NCBI RefSeq assembly: GCF_001642805.2
Contig: NZ_CP016948.1
Location: 930,001 to 994,000, forward strand
DNA: 64,000 nucleotides
Origin: Serratia surfactantfaciens
GTDB taxonomy: Bacteria > Pseudomonadota > Gammaproteobacteria > Enterobacterales > Enterobacteriaceae
Direction: 5' to 3'
The position numbers and the translations under genes were made by a program. Shown in pieces: positions 22,435 through 32,231 of this stretch. Position 1 is the stretch's first letter. Every line of letters starts with the position of its first letter. The notes beneath the pieces were generated by a model, which saw nothing but the letters and a program-made list of their open reading frames with translations, searched no databases and had not been told where the DNA came from.

Positions 22435-22448
22435 TTGATGAAGGTCAT
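22435..22448 (+). promoter_or_regulatory. Possible FNR site upstream of dcuC
   Basis: TTGATGAAGGTCAT has a perfect left FNR half-site (TTGAT), a 4-base spacer and a degenerate right half (GTCAT for ATCAA). E. coli dcuC is activated by FNR. The match alone is weak. Confidence 0.3.
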
Positions 22449-22536
22449 GAAGACCCGCGCTCAGTTTGTGCAAAGTAAGGGCCTGTTCTGCTATGACTAT
22501 GCGCCTGAGCGCGAAAACATGACGAGTTGAGGAAAC

Positions 22537-23889
22537 ATGATAGAGCTTCTTATTGGCGCCTTAGTAGCGGCGGGCGTGGGCCGTTACATCATCAAGGGGT
22601 ATTCCGCCACCGGCGTCTTGATGGTGGGAGGGCTGCTGCTGCTCGGCATCAGCGCCCTGATGGGGAAAACGCTGCTGCCGTCCGGCGCTGCGTCTACCGG
22701 CTGGCGCGCGACCGACATGATCGAGTACGTCAAGATCTTGCTGATGAGCCGCGGCGGCGATCTGGGTATGATGATCATGATGCTGTGCGGCTTTGCCGCC
22801 TACATGACGCATATCGGTGCCAACGACGTGGTCGTCAAGCTGGCCTCGCGCCCTTTGCAGATGATCAACTCGCCTTATCTGCTGATGGTGGCGGCGTACT
22901 TTGTCGCTTGCCTGATGTCGCTGGCGGTTTCTTCCGCCACCGGCCTTGGCGTATTGCTGATGGCGACGCTGTTCCCGTTGATGGTGAACGTCGGCATCAG
23001 CCGTGGCGCGGCGGCAGCCATTTGCGCTTCGCCGGCGGCGATTATTCTGGCGCCAACCTCCGGCGACGTGGTGTTGGCGGCCAAGGCGGCGGAGATGCCG
23101 CTGGTGGACTTCGCGTTCAAAACCACGCTGCCGATCTCGATCGCCGCTATCGTCTGCATGGCTGTGGCGCACTTTTTCTGGCAGCGTTATCTCGACAGAA
23201 AGGGCAATGAACAGCATCACATCATGGACGTCAGCGAGATCAAAACCCATGCACCGGGGTTCTACGCGCTATTGCCGTTTACGCCTATCCTCGGTGTGTT
23301 GATCTTTGACGGCAAGTGGGGTCCGGAGCTGCACATCATCACCGTGTTGGTAGGGTGCATACTGTTGGCGGCAGCGATCGAGTTTCTGCGCAGCTTCAGC
23401 GCCAAACAGGTATTCAGCGGCCTGGAAGTGGCCTATCGCGGCATGGCGGACGCTTTCGCCAGCGTGGTGATGCTGCTGGTGGCTGCGGGCGTCTTCGCGC
23501 AAGGGTTGAGCACCGTTGGCTTTATCAGCGGATTGATCGGGCTGGCGCAGTCGTTCGGCACCGGTGGTTTGATCATGATGCTGGTCTTGGTGGTAATCAC
23601 CATGCTGGCGGCGATGACCACCGGCTCCGGCAATGCGCCGTTTTACGCGTTTGTCGAACTGATCCCGAAACTGGCGGCGCAGATGGGCGTGAATCCGGCC
23701 TATCTGGTGATCCCGATGCTGCAGGCGTCTAACCTCGGCCGCACGCTGTCGCCGGTCTCAGGCGTGGTGGTGGCGGTTTCCGGCATGGCGAAAATCTCGC
23801 CGTTTGACGTGGTAAAACGCACATCGGTGCCGGTGATTGTCGGATTGGTGGTGGTGATCGTGGCGACGGAGCTGCTGGTTCCCCAGTAA
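22537..23889 (+). CDS. dcuC: Anaerobic C4-dicarboxylate transporter
   Basis: DcuC exchanges or exports succinate, fumarate and related dicarboxylates during fermentation. The 450-residue inner-membrane protein has about 12 spans and long blocks shared with E. coli DcuC, such as EYVKILLMSRGGDLGMMIMM, ASPAAIILAPTSGDVVLAA and GNAPFYAFVE, plus LQASNLGRTLSPVSGVVVAV near the end. GAGG lies upstream of the ATG. In E. coli dcuC is located elsewhere, so its place between asmA and yegH is a local difference. Confidence 0.94.
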   Translation: MIELLIGALVAAGVGRYIIKGYSATGVLMVGGLLLLGISALMGKTLLPSGAASTGWRATDMIEYVKILLMSRGGDLGMMIMMLCGFAAYMTHIGANDVVVKLASRPLQMINSPYLLMVAAYFVACLMSLAVSSATGLGVLLMATLFPLMVNVGISRGAAAAICASPAAIILAPTSGDVVLAAKAAEMPLVDFAFKTTLPISIAAIVCMAVAHFFWQRYLDRKGNEQHHIMDVSEIKTHAPGFYALLPFTPILGVLIFDGKWGPELHIITVLVGCILLAAAIEFLRSFSAKQVFSGLEVAYRGMADAFASVVMLLVAAGVFAQGLSTVGFISGLIGLAQSFGTGGLIMMLVLVVITMLAAMTTGSGNAPFYAFVELIPKLAAQMGVNPAYLVIPMLQASNLGRTLSPVSGVVVAVSGMAKISPFDVVKRTSVPVIVGLVVVIVATELLVPQ

Positions 23890-23893
23890 AGAA

Positions 23894-23914
23894 AGGCCGG
23901 GCAATGCCCGGCCT
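23894..23914. terminator. Shared terminator between dcuC and yegH
   Basis: AGGCCGGGC (23894-23902) and GCCCGGCCT (23906-23914) form a perfect 9-bp stem with a 3-base loop. On the minus strand it is followed by TTCTTT, so it serves yegH best, and it can also act on the convergent dcuC transcript. Confidence 0.8.
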
Positions 23915-23919
23915 CAATG

Positions 23920-25503
23920 TTAAACCTCGTAGTCCTCCGGTGGGGGAGGCGGGGTGATCTTCACTTTCAGGATGCGGTGGCTGTTGACCTCCAAAGGTTC
24001 GAACTGGTAGTCACCGATCTTGATTTGCTCGCCTTCTTGCGGCACGCGCTGGCTGTGCTCCATCAGCAGCCCCGCCAGCGTGTGGTATTCGCGCTTTTCT
24101 TCCAGCGGCATCGGCAGATACAACACCAGATCCTCCAGCGGCATATAGCCGTTGGCAATCCAGCTGCCGTCTTCGTTTTGCTGAATGTCGTGGCGTGCGT
24201 CCACCTCTTCGCCGGCCTCCGGCAGGTTGCCGGCAATGGTTTCCATCACGTCCGTCAGGGTGACGATACCTTCGACCGAGCCAAACTCATCGACCACAAA
24301 AGCGAAGTGCGTCTGCGCCTGACGGAATTGCTCCAGGGCGCTTAACAGCGTGAGCTGTTCCGGGAAGATCAGCGGTTGGCGTATCAGCGCACGCAGATCC
24401 AGCGGTGCCTGCGCCAACTGCTGTTTGAGGACGTCGATGGTGTGGATCACACCCAGCGGTTCGTCGCTAGCGCTGCTTTCCACCACCACGATACGCGTGT
24501 GTTGATTACGTTCCAGCAATTGTGTCAGCTTTTCCTGCGGATCGTTCAGCTCAAGATATTCGACGTCATGACGCGAGGTCATGATGCTGCTGACCGTGCG
24601 CTGCGCCATGCCCAGCACGCGTTCGATCATGCGCCGCTCCTGCTGGTTAAAGATCTCGCCGTTTTCACTATCGCTGTCCGCCAGCAGGTTGGCCGAATGG
24701 CTGTCGACTTCTGCTTCTTCATGTTTACCGCTCAGCATGCGCAACACCGCCTCGGCGGTACGTTCGCGCAGCGGCCGCACCTTTGACAGGAAGCGGCGGC
24801 GGTTGAACTGCGCCAGTTGGTTCAAGGCTTCGATCATCACCGAGAAGCCGATCGCCGCGTAGAGGTAGCCTTTCGGAATGTGATAGCCGAAGCCCTCCGC
24901 CACCAGGCTGAAGCCGATCATCAGCAGGAAGCTCAGGCACAGGATGACGATAGTCGGGTGAGCGTTGACGAAGCGCGTCAACGGTTTGCTGGCCAGCAGC
25001 ATCAGGCCGATGGCGATACAGACCGCGATCATCATCACCGCCAGGTGGTCTACCATGCCGACCGCGGTGATCACCGAGTCGAGTGAGAAGACGGCGTCCA
25101 GCACCACGATCTGCGCCACTACCGGCCAGAAACGCGCGCCTTTGCGTGTGCCGTGCTGCTCTTCATCCTTGCCTTCCAGCCGCTCGTTCAGCTCCATGGT
25201 GGCTTTGAACAGCAGGAATATCCCGCCGACCAGCATGATCAGATCGCGGCCGCTGAAGGGGTGCTCCGCAACGATGAACATCGGTTTGGTCAGCGTCGCC
25301 AGCCACGAGATGGAGGCGAGCAGCGCCAGACGCATCACCAACGCCAGCAGCAGGCCGACGACTCGAGCCTTATCTCTTTGTTGTTTTGGTAGTTTATCCG
25401 CCAGAATGGCGATGAAGACAAGGTTGTCTATACCCAGAACGATTTCCAGCACGACCAAGGTGGCCAGGCCGGCCCAAATTGTTGGATCAGCGATCCATTC
25501 CAT
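23920..25503 (-). CDS. yegH: TerC-CBS-CorC_HlyC fusion membrane protein
   Basis: A 527-residue protein, the length of E. coli YegH. Residues 1-240 form a TerC-type membrane domain with paired acidic motifs [19 protein letters not shown] and [22 protein letters not shown]. Two CBS domains follow (from [16 protein letters not shown] to the [26 protein letters not shown] region), then a C-terminal CorC_HlyC domain ending in a proline-rich tail. TerC proteins are implicated in metal efflux, such as manganese export during metallation of exported proteins; the specific role of YegH is not known. It lies at the left border of the capsule region, as in E. coli. Confidence 0.92.
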   Translation of the reverse strand: MEWIADPTIWAGLATLVVLEIVLGIDNLVFIAILADKLPKQQRDKARVVGLLLALVMRLALLASISWLATLTKPMFIVAEHPFSGRDLIMLVGGIFLLFKATMELNERLEGKDEEQHGTRKGARFWPVVAQIVVLDAVFSLDSVITAVGMVDHLAVMMIAVCIAIGLMLLASKPLTRFVNAHPTIVILCLSFLLMIGFSLVAEGFGYHIPKGYLYAAIGFSVMIEALNQLAQFNRRRFLSKVRPLRERTAEAVLRMLSGKHEEAEVDSHSANLLADSDSENGEIFNQQERRMIERVLGMAQRTVSSIMTSRHDVEYLELNDPQEKLTQLLERNQHTRIVVVESSASDEPLGVIHTIDVLKQQLAQAPLDLRALIRQPLIFPEQLTLLSALEQFRQAQTHFAFVVDEFGSVEGIVTLTDVMETIAGNLPEAGEEVDARHDIQQNEDGSWIANGYMPLEDLVLYLPMPLEEKREYHTLAGLLMEHSQRVPQEGEQIKIGDYQFEPLEVNSHRILKVKITPPPPPEDYEV

Positions 25504-25792
25504 ACGCCCAATTTCACCTGTAAGTTCTACGGCTTATGCCGCAGGGGAATGATGGGCGCTGAGGCGGCAAAATTCAACTTTAATCCGGGACATGTCGACA
25601 AAAACGGGCGTTGCAAGACTTTGCGCAACAAATATTGTCCGCCGATACTGGGCATGAAAGCAGCGTGCGGTATCAGGCTGTTTTTGCCGGAATATGCCCC
25701 GCTCATAAAAAGAACGTCTCTATAAATCTATTTAAATCAAAATATTAAAATGTCTCTCCTCGTCAGGGACTCGTTACGGTATGTGGCATGAG

Positions 25793-25806
25793 TAGTCTTA
25801 TTCTGA
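25793..25806 (+). promoter_or_regulatory. Candidate RcsAB box
   Basis: TAGTCTTATTCTGA resembles the RcsAB box of enterobacterial capsule promoters (TAAGATTATTCTCA type), agreeing at 10 of 14 positions and best in the right half. It lies about 230 bases upstream of JUMPStart. It agrees less well with the general consensus, so this is tentative. Confidence 0.3.
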
Positions 25807-26020
25807 AAACGGCAGGCTGGGGGGATCTAAGGCTTGTATCACTTGGACATTAGTATAAGAATCCTAGCCATATAAACGTCAGTAACTAACATTGTTTGGT
25901 TATAAAGGCTCCAGTTTTTTTATTGTTTTGTGAGCGGTGCGGCAATCCAGATTAATCGCAAATGCCGCTTTACAAAAAGTGATTTGGCTCACGGGGTGAC
26001 GTGAGTGAAAACGTCAATAA

Positions 26021-26059
26021 CAGTACTTTGGTAGCTGCAAGCCAAGGGCGGTAGCATGC
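26021..26059 (+). promoter_or_regulatory. JUMPStart element with ops (RfaH recruitment), capsule operon
   Basis: A 39-base JUMPStart sequence, starting CAGTACTTTGGTAGCTG and ending with the ops core GGCGGTAGCATG at 26047-26058. The core differs from canonical GGCGGTAGCGTG at one position (A for G). In enterobacteria ops pauses RNA polymerase and loads RfaH for long-range antitermination of polysaccharide operons. It lies 57 bases before the first galU. Confidence 0.9.
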
Positions 26060-26115
26060 TTGATGAGTGTTCCCTTTTTACTTGCCGCGGGGATGCAGCG
26101 CCACGATGAATTGGA

Positions 26116-27018
26116 ATGAAAATGCAGAAAAGACTCAAGGCAGTGATTCCTGTAGCGGGCTTGGGAACCCGAATGTTGCCGGCAACCAAAGCCATCCCTA
26201 AAGAAATGTTGCCGGTGGTCGATAAGCCCTTAATTCAGTACATCGTCAGTGAGTGCGTAGCGGCGGGCATCAAAGATATCGTTTTGGTTACCCACTCATC
26301 AAAAAATGCGATTGAAAACCATTTCGATACCTCCTTTGAACTGGAGGCGATGCTCGAAGCGCGCGTGAAGCGTCAGTTGTTGGCCGAAGTAAAAAGCATT
26401 TGCCCACCGGATGTGACCGTGATGCAAGTGCGCCAGGGGCAGGCGAAAGGGCTGGGACATGCTGTATTGTGCGCCAAGCCGATGGTAGGTGATTCTCCTT
26501 TCGTGGTGCTGCTTCCGGATGTTTTGCTGGATGATGCAACCGCGGATCTGCGCACGGAGAATCTGGCCAGAATGCTCCAGCGTTTCGACGAGACGGGATT
26601 CAGCCAGATTATGGTTGAACCGGTGCCGGAACAGGATGTGTCCAAATACGGCGTAGTTGACTGCGCCGGCGTGACGATCGCTGCAGGTGAAAGCGCGCCG
26701 ATGACGGCGGTAGTAGAGAAGCCGGCTCGCGAGGATGCGCCTTCCAATCTGGCGGTTGTGGGTCGTTATGTGCTTTCTGCCGATATTTGGCCATTGCTTG
26801 AAAAGACGCCACCCGGCGCAGGCGATGAGATCCAACTGACCGATGCGATCGCGATGTTGATGGAAGATCAAACGGTGGAAGCGTTCCATATGAGCGGCAA
26901 GTCGCATGATTGCGGCGACAAACTTGGCTATATGAAGGCGTTTGTGCAATATGGATTGCGCCACGGTTCGGAAGGCGAGAACTTCAGCCGCTGGCTTAAG
27001 CAGACATTGAACAAGTAA
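26116..27018 (+). CDS. galU: UTP-glucose-1-phosphate uridylyltransferase, copy 1
   Basis: Makes UDP-glucose from UTP and glucose-1-phosphate for capsule and LPS precursors. The 300-residue protein has the active GalU signature [37 protein letters not shown], and [17 protein letters not shown] near the C-terminus, where GalF proteins have [16 protein letters not shown]. It is therefore GalU-type although it occupies a galF-like position at the head of a polysaccharide locus. A second GalU-type gene is at 55139 and a GalF-type paralogue is directly downstream. Two in-frame ATGs (26116 and 26122) are possible; neither has a strong ribosome-binding site. Confidence 0.93.
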   Translation: MKMQKRLKAVIPVAGLGTRMLPATKAIPKEMLPVVDKPLIQYIVSECVAAGIKDIVLVTHSSKNAIENHFDTSFELEAMLEARVKRQLLAEVKSICPPDVTVMQVRQGQAKGLGHAVLCAKPMVGDSPFVVLLPDVLLDDATADLRTENLARMLQRFDETGFSQIMVEPVPEQDVSKYGVVDCAGVTIAAGESAPMTAVVEKPAREDAPSNLAVVGRYVLSADIWPLLEKTPPGAGDEIQLTDAIAMLMEDQTVEAFHMSGKSHDCGDKLGYMKAFVQYGLRHGSEGENFSRWLKQTLNK

Positions 27019-27071
27019 CAGGCTGTTGCCACTGCGGCTGAAAGTGATCATCAGATTGAATGAGGTCTACC

Positions 27072-27965
27072 ATGACGAAGTTGAAAGCGGTTATTCCTGT
27101 GGCAGGGCTAGGTATGCGTATGCTTCCGGCGACCAAGGCGATTCCGAAAGAAATGTTGCCGATCGTAGATAAACCGCTGATTCAATACATTGTCAATGAA
27201 TGTGTTGCTGCCGGGATCAAAGAGATCATCTTGGTGACGCATTCTTCCAAGAACGCCATCGAAAACCATTTTGATACCTCATTCGAATTGGAGGCGATGC
27301 TAGAGGCTCGTGTGAAACGGCAGCTGTTGGATGAGGTGCAGTCGATAACGCCACAAGGCGTCACGCTGATGCATATCCGCCAGGGGCAGCCAAAGGGGCT
27401 GGGCCACGCGGTGCTCTGTGCTAAACCCCTGGTCGGTGATTCGCCATTTGTCGTTCTATTGCCGGATATCTTGCTGGATGACGCAAAAGCCGATTTGAAG
27501 AAAGACAATCTGTCACACATGATTGCGCGCTTTGAACAGACCGGCCTGAGCCAGGTGTTGGTTCAGATGGCGGATGAACACGTCCTGCATGACTATTCTG
27601 TGGTGCAGTGTGAAGCCAGCAGTCTGGCTCCCGGCGAAAGTGCTCGTATCACGTCGATTATCGAAAAACCGGCGCCGGAAACCAAGTTGGAATCCAACTA
27701 CTCGGCGGTGGGACGTTATGTGTTGTCAGCGGATATTTGGCCTCTTCTGGAGACGACCAAACCGGGAGCCTGGGGGCGTATTCAACTGACTGATGCGATT
27801 GCCGAATTGTTGAAACACAAACCGGTAGAGGCAACAGAGTTGGTTGGGGAGTCGTTCAACTGTGGTGAAAAACTGGGGTACTTGCGTGCTTTTGTCACAT
27901 ACGGTTTGCGTCATCCTACTCAGGGCAAAGCTTTCCGGGAATGGGCTGAACGGCTTTCATTATAA
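27072..27965 (+). CDS. galF: GalF, UTP-glucose-1-phosphate uridylyltransferase-like regulator
   Basis: A 297-residue GalU homologue with GalF marks: [24 protein letters not shown] (Met where GalU has Thr in the nucleotide-binding loop) and [16 protein letters not shown]. In E. coli GalF is catalytically weak and is thought to modulate GalU and UDP-glucose levels. The ATG at 27072 has GAGG six bases upstream. It follows copy 1 by 53 bases, so the two are probably co-transcribed and arose by duplication. galF is the classic left boundary of enterobacterial capsule and O-antigen loci. Confidence 0.9.
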   Translation: MTKLKAVIPVAGLGMRMLPATKAIPKEMLPIVDKPLIQYIVNECVAAGIKEIILVTHSSKNAIENHFDTSFELEAMLEARVKRQLLDEVQSITPQGVTLMHIRQGQPKGLGHAVLCAKPLVGDSPFVVLLPDILLDDAKADLKKDNLSHMIARFEQTGLSQVLVQMADEHVLHDYSVVQCEASSLAPGESARITSIIEKPAPETKLESNYSAVGRYVLSADIWPLLETTKPGAWGRIQLTDAIAELLKHKPVEATELVGESFNCGEKLGYLRAFVTYGLRHPTQGKAFREWAERLSL

Positions 27966-28243
27966 ATACGTTTGGCTGGAATGTCGTGCCAGTCATAGCG
28001 CTTTCCAAATTCACCTCTCTCTGTGCGTATTGAGGTAATCGTGCGCTATTGCGAGGTAATTGTGTAATAATGCTTTTAGGCCATTTCTAGCATAGCATAT
28101 TGGGATTCAACGTGGGCTCAATGAAAGTTTAATCAGTATTGAAACTAATCGACAAACTCTTTTCTGAGTACAACGGCCTGTGCCAGGGAGGGTCGGGGGG
28201 CTCAGTACAGCAAACTTTTTAATTTGATAGTGATGATAATTCG

Positions 28244-29377
28244 ATGGCAAATAAACAGTGGAAACTGATACCGCTCTTGGTATCGATCAGTGTGATCAGC
28301 GGTTGTACAATCGTGCCTGGTTCTCACCTTTCAACTAGTGGGAAAGAGCTTGTAAAACAGCAAGATAGTGATTTCGATATTGACAATCTGGTTAATGTCT
28401 ATCCAATGACGCCTGGTTTGGTTGAGAAAATGAGGCCTAAACCAGTTGTTGCGCAACCAAACTCGTCATTGGAGCGTGAATTGCAAAATTACGAATACCG
28501 GATTGGTATCGGCGACGTGTTAATGGTGACTGTCTGGGATCACCCTGAACTGACTACACCTGCGGGGCAATATCGCAGTGCTAGCGACACGGGTAACTGG
28601 GTGAATTCGGACGGTACAATTTTTTACCCGTATATCGGTAAGATAAAAGTCGCCGGTAAAACGATGAGCCAAGTCAGAAATGAGATCGCAGGACGATTGG
28701 CGCAATACATCGAAAGCCCGCAGGTTGATGTGAGCATCGCCGCTTTCCGTTCTCAAAAAGCGTATGTTACGGGGGAAGTAGCAAAGTCAGGACAGCAACC
28801 GATCACGAACGTTCCCCTCACTGTGATGGATGCAATCAATGCTGCTGGCGGGCTTTCAGAAAATGCAGACTGGCGTAATGTCATTCTGACACATAATGGA
28901 AAGGAACAGCGAATCTCCTTGCAAGCTTTGATGCAAAGGGGGGATTTGACGCAAAATCACCTACTTTATCCGGGCGACATCCTTTACATTCCCCGTAATG
29001 ACGATCTGAAAGTTTTCGTTATGGGGGAAGTGAAAAAACAAACAACGCTGAAAATGGATCGCAGCGGTATGACACTAACGGAAGCATTAGGTAATGCTGA
29101 AGGGATGGATCAGAACTTTGCCGATGCGACGGGGGTGTTTGTTATTAGGCCATTACGTGGTATGGAAGGTAAAAAGCTGGCCAATATCTACCAACTTAAT
29201 GCATCTGATGCTACTGCGATGGTAATGGGGACTGAGTTTCATCTTCAGCCATATGACATCGTATACGTAACTACCGTACCGATTGCTCGTTGGAATCGCG
29301 TTGTCAGCCAATTGCTACCGACTATCGTTGGTTTCAACAACCTGACCGAAGGTACGCAACGTATTCATAATTGGTAG
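28244..29377 (+). CDS. wza: Capsule/EPS outer-membrane export lipoprotein
   Basis: Wza forms the octameric outer-membrane channel through which group 1-type capsule leaves the cell. The 377-residue lipoprotein has a lipobox SVISGC with the lipidated cysteine at residue 21. A polysaccharide export domain follows ([23 protein letters not shown], residues 83-105), then soluble ligand-binding beta-grasp repeats ([33 protein letters not shown]) and a C-terminal amphipathic helix ([19 protein letters not shown]) that lines the pore. It opens the wza-wzb-wzc cassette after a 278-base AT-rich gap from galF. Confidence 0.96.
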   Translation: MANKQWKLIPLLVSISVISGCTIVPGSHLSTSGKELVKQQDSDFDIDNLVNVYPMTPGLVEKMRPKPVVAQPNSSLERELQNYEYRIGIGDVLMVTVWDHPELTTPAGQYRSASDTGNWVNSDGTIFYPYIGKIKVAGKTMSQVRNEIAGRLAQYIESPQVDVSIAAFRSQKAYVTGEVAKSGQQPITNVPLTVMDAINAAGGLSENADWRNVILTHNGKEQRISLQALMQRGDLTQNHLLYPGDILYIPRNDDLKVFVMGEVKKQTTLKMDRSGMTLTEALGNAEGMDQNFADATGVFVIRPLRGMEGKKLANIYQLNASDATAMVMGTEFHLQPYDIVYVTTVPIARWNRVVSQLLPTIVGFNNLTEGTQRIHNW

Positions 29378-29389
29378 TTAAGGTAAAAT

Positions 29390-29827
29390 ATGATGTTTGA
29401 TTCTATTCTGGTTGTTTGCGTTGGCAACGTATGCCGTTCTCCTACAGGAGAACGGTTGTTGAAGGAAAAACTGCCCCAAAAGAAAATTGCCTCTGCCGGG
29501 ATTTCTGCTTTGGTGGGTAAGCCTGCTGATGCTCAGGCTGCAGAGGTAGCTAGAAAGCATGATTTGTCATTAGACAATCACCAAGCACAACAACTAACAG
29601 CTGCATTGTGCCGTGAATATGATCTGATATTAGTCATGGAAAAGGGACATGTTGATGCTGTCTGCAGACTAGCCCCCGAAGTCAGAGGCAAAACAATGCT
29701 ATTTGCCCATTGGCTGGGTCAACAAGATATCCCTGATCCTTATCGCAAAAGTTCTGAGGCTTTTGAATTCGTCTATAGCCTACTAGCTGAAGGTGCTCAG
29801 AAGTGGGCGCTAGCATTAAATCGCTAA
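29390..29827 (+). CDS. wzb: Low-molecular-weight protein tyrosine phosphatase
   Basis: Wzb dephosphorylates the tyrosine cluster of Wzc, and this cycling is required for high-level capsule polymerisation. The 145-residue cytoplasmic protein has the catalytic P-loop C10-VGNVC-R16-S near the N-terminus and the general-acid region DPYRKS near residue 116. AAGG lies upstream of the start; an ATG doublet leaves one residue of start ambiguity. It follows wza by 12 bases and precedes wzc by 12 bases. Confidence 0.95.
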   Translation: MMFDSILVVCVGNVCRSPTGERLLKEKLPQKKIASAGISALVGKPADAQAAEVARKHDLSLDNHQAQQLTAALCREYDLILVMEKGHVDAVCRLAPEVRGKTMLFAHWLGQQDIPDPYRKSSEAFEFVYSLLAEGAQKWALALNR

Positions 29828-29839
29828 ACAGAGATTACA

Positions 29840-32014
29840 ATGATTGATAAAAACCGAACGAGTTCCTTGGCAAGTAAGGAAAATGACGAGATCGATTTTG
29901 GACGGCTGTTAGGGACGCTAGTCGATCACAAATGGTTAATTGTTGGTATAACATCATTATTTGCCGTCATTGGCATTATATATAGTCTTTTTGCGACACC
30001 TATATATCAGGCTGATGCAACTGTTCAGGTCGAGCAAAACGAAGGTAACATGCTGGTAAGTAACCTGTCCCAAATGTTGCCTAACTCTTTGCCAGCATCA
30101 TCTACAGAGATTGAACTGATTTCCTCTCGCATGATCGTCGGGAAAACTGTCGAAGATCTCCATTTAGATACTGTTGTCACTCAGAAGTATTTTCCGATTT
30201 TTGGCCGCGGTTGGGCAAGGCTCATGGGCGATAAACCGGGACAGGTTGCCTTATCCAGACTCACTGTAGCTGAGCCTCTAGTCGAGAGTTCTATCGAGCT
30301 GGAAGTTATTGATGATCAAAACTACGTCGTTACCGTAGATAAAGATAAAATCCTTCAAGGTAAAGTTGGCCAATTGGAGAATGCAGGTGGCGTCTCTATG
30401 TTGGTGAGCGAAATCTCAGCGAAGCCAGGAACTGTCTTTAATGTCAAGAAGCTAACAACGCTGGCAGCAACGGTACAACTTCTTGACGATCTTACAGTAG
30501 AAGACAAAGGTAAGGACACGGGTGTTCTTTCACTAACCCTGATGGGTGATGATCCTGTCCTAATCAGAAGAATTATTGAAAGTATCAGCAATAATTACTT
30601 GATCCAAAATGTTGAGCGTAAATCTGAAGAGGCGGCAAAAAGCCTTGCTTTTTTAAAGGAACAATTACCGCAGGTTCGCGATTCTTTAAATATGGCAGAA
30701 GACAAATTAAACAGTTTCCGCCAAGCTAACGATTCTGTTGATCTGTCTTTGGAAGCAAAGTCTGTTCTTGATACTATTGTCGGGGTTGAGGCTCAGCTTA
30801 ATGAGTTGACTTTCAAAGAATCTGAAATTTCGAAATTATACACAAAAGAGCACCCAGCTTATCGTGCATTATTGGAAAAAAGGGCAACCCTACAAAAGGA
30901 AAAAGATAAGTTAAACCAGCGCGTTAGTAAGATGCCGCAAACGCAGCAGGAGATCTTGCGCTTAACTCGTGATGTTGATGCTGGTAAAGAAATTTACATG
31001 CAGTTGCTCAACCGTCAGCAAGAACTTTCGATAACGAAAGCAAGCACTGTGGGTAATGTCAGAATCATTGATACCGCTGTCACTCAACCGAAACCGGTTA
31101 AGCCGAAGAAGACGTTAATCGTTGTCATCTTTACGCTGCTTGGCGGGATCGCTTCCGTTGCCGTAGTATTGCTGAAAAGCGTTCTGCATCGAGGTATTGA
31201 AAGCCCAGAACAGCTGGAAGACCAAGGCATTAACGTTTATGCAAGTATTCCGTTGTCTGAGTGGCAACAGAAAAAAGATATAGAGACGTTGATGCGCGGC
31301 AATAAAAAAACCAACACGCGTTCAAAAACGTTGTTGGCGGTTGGGAACCCTGCGGATTTGGCGATAGAGGCAGTACGAAGCTTAAGAACCAGCTTACATT
31401 TCGCTATGCTTGAAGCTAAAAATAATGTTCTGATGGTTTGTGGTGCAAGCCCAAACATTGGTAAAACCTTCGTTAGCATCAACTTGGCCGCTGTCATTGC
31501 TCAGGCTGGACAACGTGTTTTAGTCATTGATGCTGATATGCGTAAGGGCTATTCACACTCATTGTTGAATACCGATTGGCATAATGGTTTATCTGATATT
31601 TTATCCGCTCAGACCACAATGGCTAACAGTGTCCGCAAAACAGAAATTGAAAACTTAGATTTTATTCCGCGTGGACAGATACCGCCCAATCCTTCAGAGT
31701 TGCTCATGGGGTCACGTTTCAATGAGCTGATTGACTGGGCTAGTAAGAATTATGATATCGTGATGATTGATACACCACCTATTCTAGCAGTTACTGATGC
31801 CGCTATTATAGGGCACAGGGCGGGTACTAGTCTGATGATCGCACGTTTCGCATCCAACACGGTCAAAGAAATAGAGGTGAGTATTCGCCGCTTTAATCAA
31901 AATGGCATAGATGTTAAAGGGGTTATTCTTAATGCTGTTGAGAAGCGGGCTAGCAGCTACTATGGTGATTATGGCTACTATCAATATGAGTATCGTTCAA
32001 ACGATAAAGCATAG
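29840..32014 (+). CDS. wzc: Tyrosine autokinase, capsule polysaccharide co-polymerase
   Basis: Wzc is an inner-membrane BY-kinase that controls polymer length and couples synthesis to Wza. The 724-residue protein has an N-terminal Wzz domain with its first membrane span near residues 32-52, long periplasmic helices, a second span near 425-447, and a cytoplasmic kinase with Walker A GASPNIGKT (535-543) and Walker A' VLVIDAD (560-566). The C-terminal tail from 707 to 718 holds seven tyrosines (YYGDYGYYQYEY), the autophosphorylation cluster. Codon use is more AT-rich than in the core genes upstream. Confidence 0.96.
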   Translation: MIDKNRTSSLASKENDEIDFGRLLGTLVDHKWLIVGITSLFAVIGIIYSLFATPIYQADATVQVEQNEGNMLVSNLSQMLPNSLPASSTEIELISSRMIVGKTVEDLHLDTVVTQKYFPIFGRGWARLMGDKPGQVALSRLTVAEPLVESSIELEVIDDQNYVVTVDKDKILQGKVGQLENAGGVSMLVSEISAKPGTVFNVKKLTTLAATVQLLDDLTVEDKGKDTGVLSLTLMGDDPVLIRRIIESISNNYLIQNVERKSEEAAKSLAFLKEQLPQVRDSLNMAEDKLNSFRQANDSVDLSLEAKSVLDTIVGVEAQLNELTFKESEISKLYTKEHPAYRALLEKRATLQKEKDKLNQRVSKMPQTQQEILRLTRDVDAGKEIYMQLLNRQQELSITKASTVGNVRIIDTAVTQPKPVKPKKTLIVVIFTLLGGIASVAVVLLKSVLHRGIESPEQLEDQGINVYASIPLSEWQQKKDIETLMRGNKKTNTRSKTLLAVGNPADLAIEAVRSLRTSLHFAMLEAKNNVLMVCGASPNIGKTFVSINLAAVIAQAGQRVLVIDADMRKGYSHSLLNTDWHNGLSDILSAQTTMANSVRKTEIENLDFIPRGQIPPNPSELLMGSRFNELIDWASKNYDIVMIDTPPILAVTDAAIIGHRAGTSLMIARFASNTVKEIEVSIRRFNQNGIDVKGVILNAVEKRASSYYGDYGYYQYEYRSNDKA

Positions 32015-32032
32015 TAGTTAGCAACACATCAG

Positions 32033-32058
32033 TGCCATACCGGGAGACCGGTATGGCA
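32033..32058 (+). terminator. Strong hairpin after wzc (probable attenuator)
   Basis: TGCCATACCGG (32033-32043) and CCGGTATGGCA (32048-32058) form a perfect 11-bp stem with a GAGA loop, 18 bases after the wzc stop. There is no immediate T run. In E. coli group 1 capsule loci a stem-loop at the same place reduces read-through into the biosynthetic genes. Confidence 0.65.
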
Positions 32059-32231
32059 TATGTTCATATATTTGCTATTTGTAATAAGAAAAATGGATGT
32101 AATTGGCAAATATATGCATTTATAAACACATTCGACTAATTTCTTAAACCTGTCTTCATTTTGGATGATTTTTTATTACCATTCGGACGACAGTTGAATG
32201 TTTATATAGAATATTTAAGGTGTATAAAAAA

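Larger units (their letters stand above)
25504..26115 (+). promoter_or_regulatory. Capsule-locus leader and promoter region
   Basis: A 612-base stretch without a gene between the divergent yegH and galU. Its middle (about 25,700-25,980) is clearly AT-rich, as expected for the main promoter region. It contains a possible Rcs box and ends in a JUMPStart element; both are listed separately. I could not assign -35 and -10 boxes with confidence. Confidence 0.7.

Noticed and set aside
22527..23210. A 227-codon frame overlapping dcuC in another phase
   Set aside because: Arg/Gly/Ala-rich out-of-frame translation; dcuC has strong full-length family similarity.
25853..25866. TAAGAATCCTA as an Rcs box
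   Set aside because: It starts like the consensus TAAGAATATTCCTA but lacks three central bases, so the two halves are not in register.
26116..27965. Tandem galU-like genes as an assembly artefact
   Set aside because: The two products differ at many positions and follow distinct GalU and GalF signatures, so they are true paralogues.
28190..28205. GGGAGGGTCGGGG upstream of wza as another ops element
   Set aside because: It shares only G-richness with GGCGGTAGCGTG and does not match the core.
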